Shown one piece after another: positions 1 to 11,071 of a stretch of 64,000 nucleotides of DNA (positions are counted from its first letter, which is position 1; every line of letters starts with the position of its first letter). The DNA comes from Wyeomyia smithii. Its lineage: Eukaryota; Arthropoda; Insecta; Diptera; Culicidae. The stretch is taken from the NCBI RefSeq assembly GCF_029784165.1, contig NC_073695.1, positions 233,556,380-233,620,379 on the forward strand. Reading direction: 5' to 3'. The notes beneath the pieces were generated by a model that saw only the letters and a list, made by a program, of their open reading frames with translations, ran no database searches and had not been told where the DNA came from. A program made the position numbers and the translations under genes.

Positions 1-286
1 AACGAAGCTATTTTGTGTTGCACACGACAGCTCATTCTTGCCGGTGTATTTTGTTCGTTCAGCCATGACAGTCTAGTTTCGTTGATTTTGAGGATGTTCT
101 GTTGGATTTCACAGCCTGCTGAGCGGCTCGCACTCCTTCGTTTCTCCTTTTTCTTAGGTCGATGCCATGATGAACACGAAGCAAACCGTTTCATACATTT
201 TTTCATTGTTGATATTATTGCCTATACGAGAAAAACATTGTTTCGCACTACCTCGCTTGCATCGGTCTTACTTTCGTGAATCATAA
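1..286. other. unassigned left flank
   Basis: I see no recognisable gene, repeat or RNA here. The RTE-like relic to the right stops being recognisable at about 290. The open frame across 13-279 has no recognisable motif. Confidence 0.4.
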
Positions 287-1615
287 TTACCTGGCAGCCC
301 GCTCGGATTGTTGCCGAAGCAGGAAGCAGGGAAAAGCTGTGCAATACAATGAGAACCGAATTAGTTTCAAATTTGCTGCCACGAAAAGACAGTCATTTTC
401 AAAAGCCTGTTTCTGAAGGATCTGCCGGAGCGTAACGGTTTGATCCATAGTAGCGCGTGCTTGTGTGAAGCCCGCGTGGTATTGCCCTACGAATCCTTTC
501 ACTAGAGGAGAAAGACGATGGAGCATAATTTGGGAGAGGAATTTGTAGGCGGCATTGATCAACGTTAGGCCATGGTAGTTAGGGGCCATCCACATACCAC
601 GTGGACAGATTTTTAACGATTTTGACACCCCCTCCCCCTCCGTGGACAACTGCCCATATAAGTTCTAAAAAAATTGTATGGACCGTAGACATTAGGCAAC
701 CCCCCCCCCCCAAAGCTTTCCACGTGGTATGTGGATGGCCCCTTACTGCATTGTAGTCGATCCCTTTTTTATAGAGGGACCATGCAACTTCTTCCATCCA
801 TTCCTCCGGTAGCCTCTCTTCATCCCAAATCCTGGATATTGCACAGTATAGATCTGTTGCTACTGCCTCTTTGCCGCGTTTTAAAAGCTCTGCTGGTCGT
901 CTGTCCTTATCTGCCGCTCAATTGTTCTTTAGTGACCCAATTTTTCGTTTGATCTCAAGGATATCGGAAACTGGGACACTGTTCTCGTTTGTAGGCACTC
1001 CAAGATTAACTTACCTTCGCCTCCTTTCATTGCTCATTGAGGTGCTTATCGAAAAATTGCTTCCAATTGTCGACTACCTCGCCCTCGCCTTTGATCAGGT
1101 TTCAGGGATAAGTTTGTGTGGAGAAAGGTGCGGAAAGCTGCTAGGTTAATGCATCTTTGGCCGCTGGTCACGTGATCCATCATTTTGCCCAGCACACAAA
1201 AACCCATTACCAGCTCGTTAGGTTTTCCACCGCTCTGGTAAAACTGCCATCACGGACTATCCACACCTTCTTATCTTTGCTGCAGATTTCCTGCAGAGCC
1301 ACGGTGCTGAAATTGCGGGGTTCTTACTGCTCAAGTGACTTGCAGTTCCAGGTACAGAGTTTCCATTCGTGGTTCGTTTTTGGTTACATAGCTTCGAGCC
1401 GAATCTTCCGAGTTATATTTTTTGGAATTTTCGTAATGTAATTGTTTAGGTAGGTTGTCTTACTAGGGCCACGCTACCAAGTCTCGTGATGGGGCTGCCA
1501 TCTTGGCTATAGCGTTCGAGACAACACATTTCTTAATACAGCCATCTGCTCTGGGTCAGACGCTATTGTGAGCTGCCCCTAACCCCGAAGCAGACGCTCA
1601 GAAAGGTTGGGATAC
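287..1615 (-). pseudogene. relic of RTE-like non-LTR retrotransposon (copy A)
   Basis: Remains of an APE-type non-LTR retrotransposon whose protein would combine an apurinic-type endonuclease and a reverse transcriptase. Read right to left on the minus strand, 1440-1615 resembles the 5' untranslated region of the copies at 33.4 and 43.4 kb (shared stretch around GCGTCTGACCC and AAGATGGCAGCCCC). 1150-1410 keeps endonuclease scraps (CTWNCKSLEQ, VALQEI, QRCINLAA). 800-900 keeps PAELLK and SRIWDEERLPEEW. 290-600 keeps the RT entry (GLTLINAAYK, GQYHAGFTQARATMDQT). Frames change repeatedly, and most of the endonuclease and the catalytic RT core are gone. A MITE splits the coding sequence at 582-742. 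Clade assignment (RTE-like) rests on motif style only. Confidence 0.8.
582..742. mobile_element. MITE with 24-bp perfect TIRs, TTA target duplication (Harbinger-like)
   Basis: A 161-bp element with perfect 24-bp terminal inverted repeats (582-605 and 719-742, starting GGGGCCATCCACATACC). It is flanked by TTA on both sides (579-581, 743-745). A 3-bp TWA duplication fits the PIF/Harbinger superfamily; that assignment is inference. It sits inside the RT frame of copy A, exactly between the YKKG-type motif and the YHGLTLI motif, so it landed after the retrotransposon. It has no coding capacity. A truncated relative lies at 30813. Confidence 0.85.
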
Positions 1616-1859
1616 CCCCCTTCTTCAAGTGCAACGTAAAATTGATATTGTTACTTGAGAGGTTATCATATGTTTTAGCTAAATGAAAACCGATTATGTT
1701 CCTTCTTGACAATTCAATGCTGAATGTGGTTTTACACCGAATGGTAATTTTTAATATTATTTCGCCACCTCTAGACCAGCTGGAAGGGCTCTTAGTTTAT
1801 TACCATTTTGGAAAACGTGTTTAAAGATTTCTCGACCCGAAAACATTGCTTTTAGAACG
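1616..1859. other. unassigned AT-rich stretch
   Basis: Short AT-rich spacer between copy A and the repeat cluster. No feature recognised. Confidence 0.4.
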
Positions 1860-3714
1860 ATAGACTTCAGCAAAGTTGTTCCATTAATTCCATCCCATTT
1901 TTGAGAGTTTTCAATTTTGTTGACAGGAAACGAATTTTATTTTTCTTGTTTTTGCGTATGAAAATCAGCAAAGTTTTGGCACACTTTATAAGAAATAACG
2001 TGATCGAAATTATTTTGACCCAAAAACATTGATTTAAGAACCGTAACGTCTTCAGCAAAGTTGTTTCATTAATTATTCTCCATGTTACAGAAGTTACAAT
2101 TCCATGATTAATCCACTCAACAGTGAGAAACGAGTTTTATTTTACTCATTTTGGAATATAAAAATCAACTTTGTTCAGCAAAGTTGTAGCAAATTTTAAA
2201 AGAAATAACTTTGTTGAAGACATCATACTTCTATCTATTTATTTAAATGGACTTTTGTGGAGTTTCTATAGATTGCTATTAAAAATCATTTTTCGCTGTT
2301 TAACTTTTCATAGTGATTTTCTACAATTTTCAAATGTTCGACAAAATTATTTGCTACAACAAAACAAACAATATCTCCGAAGAAAGTTTATTTTTATCTC
2401 AAATATATTTTTGGTTGTTGACGATTTTTACTAGAATAATGCGCTAATTTACACTAATTACTCTTAACTCAAATAATAATGATTTTGGAGTAAAAGTGTC
2501 TTCAGTAAAGTTGTTCTATTAATTATTCTTCATTTTGTAGAAGTTAGAATTTTATGATTAATTTACCTATAACTGAGAAATGAGTTTTATTTTTCTCATT
2601 TTTGCATATAAAAATCCACTTTGCTGAGTAAAGTTCTAGCACATTTTGTAAAAAACAACTTTGTGGAAGACACTATACTTGTATCTGATCATTTAAATGA
2701 ACTATTGTGAAGTTTTCTCTAGAATACCCCTAAAATCATTTTTTCAATATAACTTTTCATAGTGATTTTCTAAAAATTTTCAATGTTCTACAATGTTGTT
2801 AACTACAATTAAACACACAAGTTCACCGAGAAAAGTTTATTTTTATCTCTCAAATTTATTTAGTTATTAAAGATTTTTATTAAAATAATGCACTTATTTA
2901 TTTACAAATATCTGCACAGGAGACAGTGAGAGAAAAATACCTATATCTGGACTAAATGACATTTTCCTTATACTTAAATATAGGAAAGGTTTAATCTGCA
3001 GATATTTGCAGATTTTGAAGATATCTGTTAGTAAATTAGTGCATTGTTTCAAAAAAAAAATCGTCAATAACCGATGAAATATGAGAGATAAAAATAAACT
3101 TTCTTGGATGAAATTGTGTGTTTTGTGATAGTAAACTATAATGTAGAACATTGGAAAATGGTAAAAAATCACCACTTAATGTTATATTTAAAAAAATGAT
3201 TTTTAGTGGCCATCTGTAAAAACCTCCACAAAAGTCCATTAAAAAAGGTGGATAGAAGTATGGTACCTTTGAGAAAGTTGTTTCTTATAAAACGTGCAAC
3301 AACTTTGCCGAACAAAGTGAATTTTTATATGCAAAAATGAAAAAAATAAAATTCGCTTCTCACTGTTAAGTGGATTAATCGCAAAATTGCAACTTCAATA
3401 AAATGGAGAATAATTAATGGATCAACTTTCCTGGAGGCACTATGGCTCTGAAATCTAGTTTTTTGGGTCAAAATAATTTCGATCACGTTTTTGCAGCTTT
3501 GAGAACAGTGTGTCGTTATGGTTCCGGAAATACCCATATGGGTCATTCCATACGAAGTACATGCCATACATGCCACTTGGACACGACCATCACAGATTTT
3601 GTTCAAAGTTGGGGGAATTATTCATCTACTGTCTCTTTGGAAAAATCCCAATTTTGGTGTCGATTGGAATACCCCCCACTCTCCAGGACACCCCTCTTTA
3701 TTGCAAAGTCGCGT
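1860..3714. repeat. cluster of diverged dispersed repeats in both orientations
   Basis: Several diverged copies of an AT-rich repeat marked by the phrase CAGCAAAGTTGTT (plus strand near 1870, 2050, 2172, 2503; inverted near 3295). It is followed by a stretch that in translation keeps returning as KFIFIS and similar. The stretch 2246-2430 on plus and 3036-3239 on minus are inverted relatives of each other, as are their flanks. The open frames inside are shadows of repeat similarity, not genes. The origin of the repeat (MITE or non-autonomous element) is not resolved. Confidence 0.6.
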
Positions 3715-4330
3715 AATTTTTATCAAAAATCTCTTTTTTCTTTTTTTTACAATTCATAGACGTAAGATGTCCGAAAAATACTGATAGATGATTTTTGAAG
3801 AAAATAAACCAAAAAATCCAGAAAAAATATAGGTTTTGACCGGAAGTGTTGCAAGGTAATCTATTTTTGTATTTGAAAAGTAAACTTACATTTTTCGGCA
3901 AATGCAACCATTTTTGTTTTGAATTTGATAATTTCATCGTGTTCCTTGGAATATTTCACATAAGAAACAATTATCATCCCGAGGTAATATGAGCCAATCT
4001 AGAGATATAAGATTTTTACGAAAAAAGTTTTAAACTTCGTAATTATTTTATTTTATAATTTATAGACGTAAGACACCCGAAAAATAGCAATAGATGAATT
4101 TTGAAGAAAATAAACCAAGGAATCCAGAAAAAAATATTATTTTTGACCGGAAGTGTTGCCAGATAGATTATTTTTGTATTTTAGAACTTAATTTGCATTT
4201 TTCGGCCAATGCAGCTAATTTTATTTTAAATTTGATGGTCTCATCGTGTTTCTCAGAAAATCTTACGTAAGAAGCACTTACCAGTCCGTGGTAATATGAG
4301 CCAATCTTGAGATATAACATTTTTACGAAA
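3715..4330. repeat. two diverged tandem units of ~306 bp
   Basis: Two consecutive, clearly similar units. Landmarks repeat about 306 bp apart: TATAGACGTAAGA-type start (3751 and 4057), GACCGGAAGTGTTGC, TTGCATTTTTCGGC-type middle, and GGTAATATGAGCCAATCT near each end. The units differ by scattered substitutions, so the duplication is old. No coding capacity is seen. Confidence 0.75.
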
Positions 4331-4974
4331 AATTAATTACGAAATTCAGAACTATTTTCGTTATTACACATTGGAAGGTTCTGACGGTCCTAATTTCACT
4401 GTCAATTAAAAAAAAAACGTGATAAGAATATTTTTGGCTCAAACATGTTGCCCTTAGAACCATAGTCCCTTCAGCAAAGTTGTTCCATAAATTTATATTT
4501 TATAGAATTAAAATTTTTTATTATCATTCCACCTGCAATAGAGAAACGAATTCTATTTTTCTTATTTTTGCATAAGAAAATCCACTTTGTTTAGCAACAT
4601 TGTGGCAAATTTTATTAGTAATGACTTTGCCGGATACACCATACACCAGCCTATTTAAAGGACTTTTGTGGGGGTTTCTATGGAATGTTCCTACAAATCA
4701 ATTATTGAAAGTGATTGAAATTATTTTGACCAAAAAAAAATTGAATGTTTTTAATTCTTTATTTTATAGAAGTTGCAGTTTTGTAATGAACTCTCCTAAC
4801 AGTGAGAAACGAATTTTATGTTTCTTCTTTTTGCTTTTAAAAATCCTTAGTATTCAGCCAAGTTGTGGCACATTTTATAAGAAACAACTTTGCCCAAGAC
4901 ACTATACATATATCTGTCTGTTTGAATAGACTTTCATGGAGTTTTCTATAGAATGCCATCAATTTTCAATGATG
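4331..4974 (+). repeat. further diverged copies of the CAGCAAAGTTGTT repeat
   Basis: Continuation of the same dispersed family as at 1.9-3.7 kb: CAGCAAAGTTGTTCCAT at about 4490, and later landmarks at 4580-4640 and 4850-4960. No gene seen. Confidence 0.5.
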
Positions 4975-5707
4975 TCGATTTTTGGCTTCTGTGCTTCATC
5001 CTGACTTCGGGAATACCCACATTGGGTGGTATTCGGTAACTTTCGGCTGTTTTCTAGAAACCGAAAGTCGTCAGCTCAAAATTATAAATTTAGTTTATTT
5101 GCTTGATTAGTTCTCGAGTTATGCAGAAATTTGTATAGACCCTCCTCCCTTCCAGGGTAGGTTCACATCATCATAGAAACATTTCTTGATCATAAAACCT
5201 CCACATGGTTACCTTGGCACCTTTTGATTGATTAGTTCTTGAGTTATGCAAGAATTTGGGTTTGATCTGGATGAGAACTCTCCCTTCCAAAGGAGGAAGA
5301 GGTGTCGATCTACCACTCAACTATTTCTTGCTTCCACAAACAACAACACGTCAAATTTGGTTCCACTTGCTTGATTAAATCTCAAGTTATACAGATATTT
5401 GTGTTTCGTTTGTTCGGGAGCTCATAAAAAGCAGGGAGGGTGTCAAACTACCATAATTTCTTGCTTCTTAAAACATTTACATGTCAAATTTGATTCTTTT
5501 TGCTTGATTAGTTCTCGAGTTATGTAGAAATGTGTGTTTCATTTGTATGGGAGCCCTGTCTTCCAGAAAAAGGTGGGGTCTCAAACTATCATAAGAACCT
5601 TACCCGGCCTCAAAAACTCCTACATACAAATTCGCACACCGATCGGTCCAGTCAGTGCCAAGTCTACATAAAATAGACAGACAGGACACCATTTTTATAT
5701 GTATAGA
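4975..5707 (+). repeat. 3' part of a dispersed element with CAGACAG / TATATGTATAGAT end
   Basis: Truncated copy of the element that is longer at 19.46-24.45 kb and inverted at 55.0-56.7 kb. It has one ~125-bp unit (CCACATTGGGTGGTATTCGG, then AACCGAAAGTCGTCA). Then come four tandem 125-140-bp units marked by CTTGATTAGTTCTCGAGTTA (5103, 5227, 5369, 5504). It closes with CACCGATCGGTCCAGTCAGT, short CAGACAG repeats and TATATGTATAGAT. No protein is encoded. A non-autonomous retroelement or similar is likely, but the class is unknown to me. Confidence 0.65.
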
Positions 5708-5739
5708 TTTCCCTAGTCATGGAAGATTTCTCATAAAAT

Positions 5740-6135
5740 AAATAATAAAATAAATTTATTTACTAACAGATATCTACACAGAAAGTTTTGTCTGCGGATA
5801 TTTGTGGTTTTTTGTAGATATATGTTAGTGAATGAGAGCACTATTTTACTAGAAATCTTCAATAACTGGAGAAATATAAGAAACTTTAACTTTCTTCGGG
5901 AAAATTGTGTGCTTTGTTACTCCACACAACTCCACAAAAGTCCATTAAAACAGGCTGATAGAAGCGTGGTGTCTTCGGCAAAGTTGTTGCTTACAAAATT
6001 TTTCAGTTGATTTTTATTTGCAAAAACTAGAAAAATAAAATTCGCTTCATACTTTGAAGTGGGTTAATCACAAAACTGTAAAAGAAAAAAGTACATGGAA
6101 CAACTTTGTTGAAGAGACACGGCTCTAGAAGCAAT
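5740..6135. repeat. diverged copy of the 2-3 kb repeat family
   Basis: Contains TTCGGCAAAGTTGTTGC (about 5968) and an inverted GGAACAACTTTGTTGAAGAG (about 6097). It also holds the AAGTCCATTAAAACAGG stretch seen inverted near 3234. Dispersed repeat only. Confidence 0.5.
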
Positions 6136-6429
6136 TTTTCGTGTAAAAATAATTGCCATTGCGTTTTTCAGCAATGGAAACAATGTGCAGGGGGGCAGTT
6201 AGTTGAAACCTCTCCAGGGAATTGTATTTGGCGATAGGTAACAAGGTAACGAGGCTCGGAGCAATAAGCGTAAAAAGGAAGGATGAGAGAACAATACACA
6301 CAAGCACGGATATTATTTTAATCATGTCGCTTACTTAGTGATATTGAATATTGAAATTTATTCAATGTTATTGCTAATAACAGAAGTGCAGAATGCTGCT
6401 GACAACCAGGCGATATTCCGAAAGTTTCT
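6136..6429. other. unassigned
   Basis: No supported feature. An open frame on minus (6125-6325) begins with a hydrophobic, signal-peptide-like stretch, but it lacks a recognisable mature domain and overlaps repeat sequence. Confidence 0.3.
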
Positions 6430-6590
6430 AGTCGTAGTTAGTTCTGGAACTCGACCTTCTGTTTACCACATACACACTTCGCAACCAACTGTTTTAGTGT
6501 ACAGCTCAATTGCGGGGCTAGCGCTACGATCCTACTGACAATAACTGTCTTCCCTGAGCCGAGACTCGAACCTTCGACAATTGGGCGAAA
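6430..6590 (-). mobile_element. tRNA-derived SINE (copy 1)
   Basis: On the minus strand a pol III B-box-like GGTTCGAGTCTC (about 6553-6564) is followed by the body GTCAGTAGGATCGTAGCG, then ACAGTTGGTTGCGAAG, and AACAGAAGGTCGAGTTCC near 6457. The same order of landmarks occurs at 48.5 and 57.0 kb, so this is a dispersed family, not a tRNA gene. The tRNA-like head is degenerate here. Confidence 0.75.
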
Positions 6591-6916
6591 AACAAATCAC
6601 TATACATAAATCTTTAGTTATAGTTTAATCAGCTTTTGTACAATTTATTTCTAAATCATGAACTACATGATCATGGAAAAAGTAAGTAAGCAAGAGCAGT
6701 GCAGTTCAATTTGACATCAAACTTTATAATTAAGCCACAATATCAGTACGGAGAAAATCTATTAGACCTTGATATTTAATACTCGCAAAAGCTCGAGAAT
6801 GGCTGAATATGCGAGAAAAATGTATTTCGGTTTGTGGATACAGTGTTCAAGTACGATGTTTTCGATAATGAAATGGTTAATTTTCGATATTACTCTTCAA
6901 AAAATATTTTTGGTAT

Positions 6917-6998
6917 TCAAAGAAATAGTTATCGGTTTCCGTTATACTCTACTAGAAAAGTAGTAGAGTATAACGGAAACCGATAACTATTTCTTTGA
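6917..6998. repeat. perfect hairpin, 38-bp arms, 6-nt loop
   Basis: Arms 6917-6954 and 6961-6998 are exact reverse complements around the loop GAAAAG. It is AT-rich and not part of a recognised transposon. A precursor-miRNA-like or fold-back origin is possible. No target-site duplication is apparent. Confidence 0.85.
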
Positions 6999-8385
6999 TT
7001 TCTCAATCACTCTGCTAAGACGCTCGGTATAGATTTTCTAAATTTTTGGTATTCCTAAAATTCTTGGTACCTAAACAACAAAAAAGTTTCATTTAAATTT
7101 GAAAGGTCTAGACAAAAATGATCTTTTCTTTTACATTTGGAGCTAGAACTCTTTGGGCTTTGAGATCGTTATTTTACCGCCACATTATTGCATCTTGTAT
7201 TTCACCATTAAGCCTTTTTTCTGAAACAAAGTTCAATGAACGTAGAATATGCACTTAATAACCTTTTGAAATTCTAACAGCATAACAATAATGTTTTAGT
7301 GCCGATAAGTTTAAAATAAAATAAAACCATAATTTGCATAACTTTTTCTGATATTCGAGTTGCCGAACGTTGAATATTACTGATCGTAAATGTTGCGACC
7401 ACTTCGTTAGAAGCATGTCTTTAACGGCTGAGATTTCCACGCCGGTATCAAATTCCATATCGATCGCGGTACACCCCAGAAGGAAACAGTCTAGACGCAT
7501 CAGGATGGTGTGTGTGGACTGTGTGGACGAACTGTGTTCCCGCTCACAACGGACATGCTGATGATGGCGAAATGTCAATCGCAATTGAGATGCAAGTGAA
7601 GTTTCGGACCTCTGATTTCCCATCCAATTATGAGTGCAAGTAACATTGAGGTTGAACCTGAACCCTATTACAGGAGTGTATTTTGAACTCGCTGAATACG
7701 TCTTGCTACGACTAAAACAAAATAAAAAATTGCACTAGTTTGTCATTTTTTCTCTCCTAGCTGGAAATAGAAGTACAACACGCGTTTGACTGGATTTACC
7801 GAATAACCGGCGGCGTTTTCCGTTGGAGGAAATCCTAAACTTGAAAATATCCGGGCGCTTGGATTAGCATGTTCTCCATCGGAAATATGAGATTCGAGTA
7901 AAAAGGTTTATTTCCGCGAGCAGTTCATCAATCTTGATTTGCTCAGCCATTAGCGGTCATTTATCCACTTCGTTAGAGTTGCAGCTACAGAAGTAGGGAG
8001 CCGGAATAAAATATATTTACATCGGTACTAATTGATGTATGCGCTAGCGCTAGTCATTAGACATATGTGAAGTGCGGTCTGGGTGGAGACGGAATGGAGT
8101 AGACTAATTATGGAATTGACATTTCTATCTGAACACTCGGTTGTGAGAGGCGGAGACAGGATACAACTAGAACAAAAAAAATGCGGCATGCAGCCGTTGA
8201 TTATTAGATGAGTGTGTTACTGAAGGCGACAATGTGATTAACTAGGACTAAATCTTTAATCTCCATAGCCGCATTTCATCAACGTTTCGTATTGCAGTGC
8301 TGTCGTTCAGGTGGATTGGTAGTGAGAAATAATAACCGTATATAGGTATTGGGAACGGAAACGTGGTAATTAAATTGTTTCTAAC
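6999..8385. other. unassigned; probable intron of a minus-strand gene
   Basis: Non-repetitive sequence with no long conserved frame. The minus frame at 7255-7623 contains MEFDTGVEISAV, slightly reminiscent of a retroviral-type protease DTG motif, but nothing around it supports this. If the exon at 8386-8508 is real, this stretch is its downstream intron. Confidence 0.35.
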
Positions 8386-8508
8386 CTGACAAATGATATA
8401 CCCTTTGATGTTGATACTCTTGTGTGACTGTAACCCCTTGATATTGGGATAAATTTGTGTGTAAACTTAGCGCGTCGAGCAGGTCGATGCCGGGGTCCAG
8501 GGCGCCAC
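8386..8508 (-). CDS. candidate 123-nt internal exon of a secreted or extracellular protein
   Basis: Read on minus, a strong acceptor (pyrimidine run then TTCCACAG, ending at 8509) opens an exon that ends at a CAG|GTTAG donor (8386/8385). The open frame gives GALDPGIDLLDALSLHTN then LSQYQGVTVTQEYQHQRVYH, ending in LS. The first codons are GC-rich at third positions, unlike the flanks. The exon is 123 nt and phase-symmetric (1-1), typical of shuffled extracellular modules. The pattern acidic/LDP, LLDAL, GVT, aromatic-HL recalls the first strand of thrombospondin-N/laminin-G-like domains (collagen or NELL type). That resemblance is from memory and weak. I found no other exon of the gene in this window. 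Confidence 0.42.
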
Positions 8509-8574
8509 CTGTGGAAGAGAGAGAAAAAACGATATTTTTATTTTAGTTAAAATCAATTTGTGTCTTATGAGCAG

Positions 8575-8870
8575 TGCTGATAAAAGTCATTTTCCCCAGC
8601 AAATTTCTTCGAAAATTACAGCCAATCATTTTCAATTTTCACTTCCAATGATCGCAGCACTCTTTCAGATACACTAGATTTTCGCCTAGTAACGTGCTGT
8701 TATACTCAGATGAAATAGATCGCGCGCATCGTTCACGGTTACGGAATAAAATTTGACGATAAATCCAACCTAATGATTTTCACTTCAAAGCGAAATAGAA
8801 AAACAAACAGTCCACTTAACCAAAATAAACTTCACCGAAACACTGTTTCACTGACACTGACCGATGCCTT
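8575..8870. repeat. dispersed repeat, copy 1 (relative at 28.36-28.75 kb)
   Basis: Shares with 28.36-28.75 kb the landmark GTTACAGCCAATC, then TTTTCACTTC, ATGA-CGCAGC, an ACACTA motif, and near the end a TTTCACTG...CTGAC motif. The two copies are colinear in the same orientation and diverged. No coding potential is seen, and the class is unknown. Confidence 0.5.
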
Positions 8871-9426
8871 GACAATCTTCGTTAACTGATAAACTGATTT
8901 TGTTGTCTTGCTTCCATCGCCTGAAATATAATGAGGTGTTTTGACAGTTCACTTCCAAGCAAAAAGCGGGAAGGGAGAACTCTGAAAGGATTGTAAAAAA
9001 ATAACGTTTATGGATGCTTTTTTTCACTTTCACTCAAGAGTGTCAACAAATATCAACCCTGCTTATGAGTATTGTACCATAAAAACCACGATAATAAAAT
9101 GTTTTTTAATAAAAAAAATCTTTAAACGGTTCACGGACAAAATTAGATAGGACATCTAATTTACGAAGCTACCGCTAATACAACAAACGAGAGGTACAAT
9201 TTAATGTGCTATTCACAAATTTTACGACGCCCCAATCAAAACTAAAACAATCGATAGAGCGCAAAAAATTGGAACCACAAAGACCACCCGAACAATAAAA
9301 CGCTTGATTTTACGATCCACGCTCGGACCGAATGTGTGGCACTGTCGTGACAGGGGACGATTTTATGAATGAATTTCGACATTCAACCTCCAAGCCGGCG
9401 AAGGGTTACCGAAGAGATCGGGCGCA
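8871..9426. other. unassigned
   Basis: No gene or repeat recognised. The sequence becomes less AT-rich towards the promoter-like element at 9427. Confidence 0.35.
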
Positions 9427-9473
9427 TATATAAACGAAAATTTGCATCACAGTCTTGTTTTTTTAGGTGAGTG
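9427..9473 (+). promoter_or_regulatory. TATA/initiator-like core promoter with adjacent AG|GTGAGT splice site
   Basis: TATATAAA lies at 9427-9434. About 24 bp downstream is CACAGTCT (A at 9451 as candidate start), similar to the arthropod initiator. GGATTT lies near +28, a 5/6 match to the downstream promoter element. A pyrimidine run and TAG|GTGAGT follow at 9455-9472. Two readings are possible: a promoter with a tiny non-coding first exon, or a zero-length recursive-splicing site on the plus strand. The sequence alone does not choose. Confidence 0.35.
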
Positions 9474-11071
9474 GTGAGGATTTGAGAGGCTCGTGATAGT
9501 CACATACGTGAAGGCTGACTGGCAAATCTCCAGCCAACGCTAATAAAATCATTGATTTGACTGCTAGAAAATTGTTTCCCCTCGAGGAAAAAGAGTTTCC
9601 AATGCTTATAAATCAGACGTCCAATGGGCTGTAGAATGTTGAATGTTGGCGTGTGTGGCACTTATGACATGTTTATCATGACAACCGACAGAAACGGCAG
9701 CTAAGTCGATCGATCGTCGATTGATACAGCATCGGTTTCATATTTCAACAGAGTAAAATGCCATCGTTAGACATTTTCACACAAGATTAACGATCGTTCG
9801 GTATTGTCAACCGGACGCGTCATCGACAACCCGACAGCCGGTGAGTTGCTTTGTGGGAACGGTTTTCTGCGCGATGATCACGATCGAGATAGAGATCGTA
9901 TTTTCACAGGCCGTAAATCTCATTCGCCTGTCAACGCCGCTGACAAGTTCATCGTGTCCGACACGATGAGTAGAGAGGGCGTAGTTGACGACCGACGGAA
10001 CATAATTGGTATCGGCAGTTAATGGGAGCTGCCATGTCTATAGGGTGGAGTCCGATTTCGCGGTGGTTGTAATTGGCTTTTAAGAGGCGACAGCGCTTTC
10101 AGATCAGGAGCGCACATGTTTTTAAAATTTATATACCGCCTTCTTATGAAGAGGATGGGATTAAGTCTGTTAAAATTATTCTTGGTCATAAAAATAAAAA
10201 ACAGTAGCGCGTGTCATAGTGATAATTGCGTCAACTCTGAGGCGCCGTCGTAAACAAGATGTAGCTAACAAAATCATAAAGCACTGCGGATTGCCAAAAA
10301 TAAATTAGTTATGACGTAGAATTCTGTCTTACTTTAGTACAGTGACATCTCAAAAATCGAGAATGAAGGAAACGGCAGAATGTAAGATTACAAAGGGTTA
10401 TAAATATGATGCCACTGAACGGATTTTGGTCATTGATATCTCCATTGATAGAGATTATTACTCAACCAATCACGTGCCCGCAATGATGTACTCCAAGCGC
10501 AGACGACGTACGCCGGTTAAATGTTCTATGAACGAACACTCAGTGGGGATGGAGCCTCGCAGACGACAGATTGGAAAAGCAAACGAAACTTTTCTTTGCC
10601 GTTTTTATCCGTGGCAAGTCAACTGGTTTAAATAAATGATTGCGGGGTGCTAAAAAGCGCCACTGGTGTTGTCACATTTATATTTTAAGGATTTTTACTC
10701 ACTTGAGAAAATCAGTATTGCTTCAGAAACATATTTGTGGCCTTGAGGTGAGCCGTGTGTGCTTGGCTAGCTACGTGACATATGTGCTTGGCTAGCTCTC
10801 CAGGTTATAGCAAAAGTACGTTAGTCTGAAGCTTTTCTTTTTCTTGACACATTTGGTAATGTTTTTTGCGCTTTCAACGATATGCTTTTCTACGGTTATA
10901 CAAAACTATTGGACTTTTGCGCATTGTATGCCTACAAACAGTGTTCAGTGCAGTCCGTTCTCCTTTTCGAATTCCCTCCTTCTATTATCTACGCCGCGAC
11001 GCCCACCTCTCTCCGTAGATATTTAAAGCAATAAGGAGATCCTGCTAAGGGGAGCTTCGAAGCCACAAGGT
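9474..11071. other. unassigned, mostly single-copy
   Basis: No recognisable exon, RNA or transposon. The frames at 9804-10022 and 10342-10635 have no known motif. A small direct repeat GTGCTTGGCTAGCT occurs twice at 10756-10793. Confidence 0.35.

Noticed and set aside
6125..6325. Short frame with hydrophobic start, possible secreted peptide
   Set aside because: Overlaps dispersed repeat; no mature-peptide features, no promoter or splice evidence.
7255..7623. FDTG motif suggesting a retroviral-type protease of a Ty3/gypsy element
   Set aside because: The motif is isolated; no flap region, reverse transcriptase or LTRs nearby.
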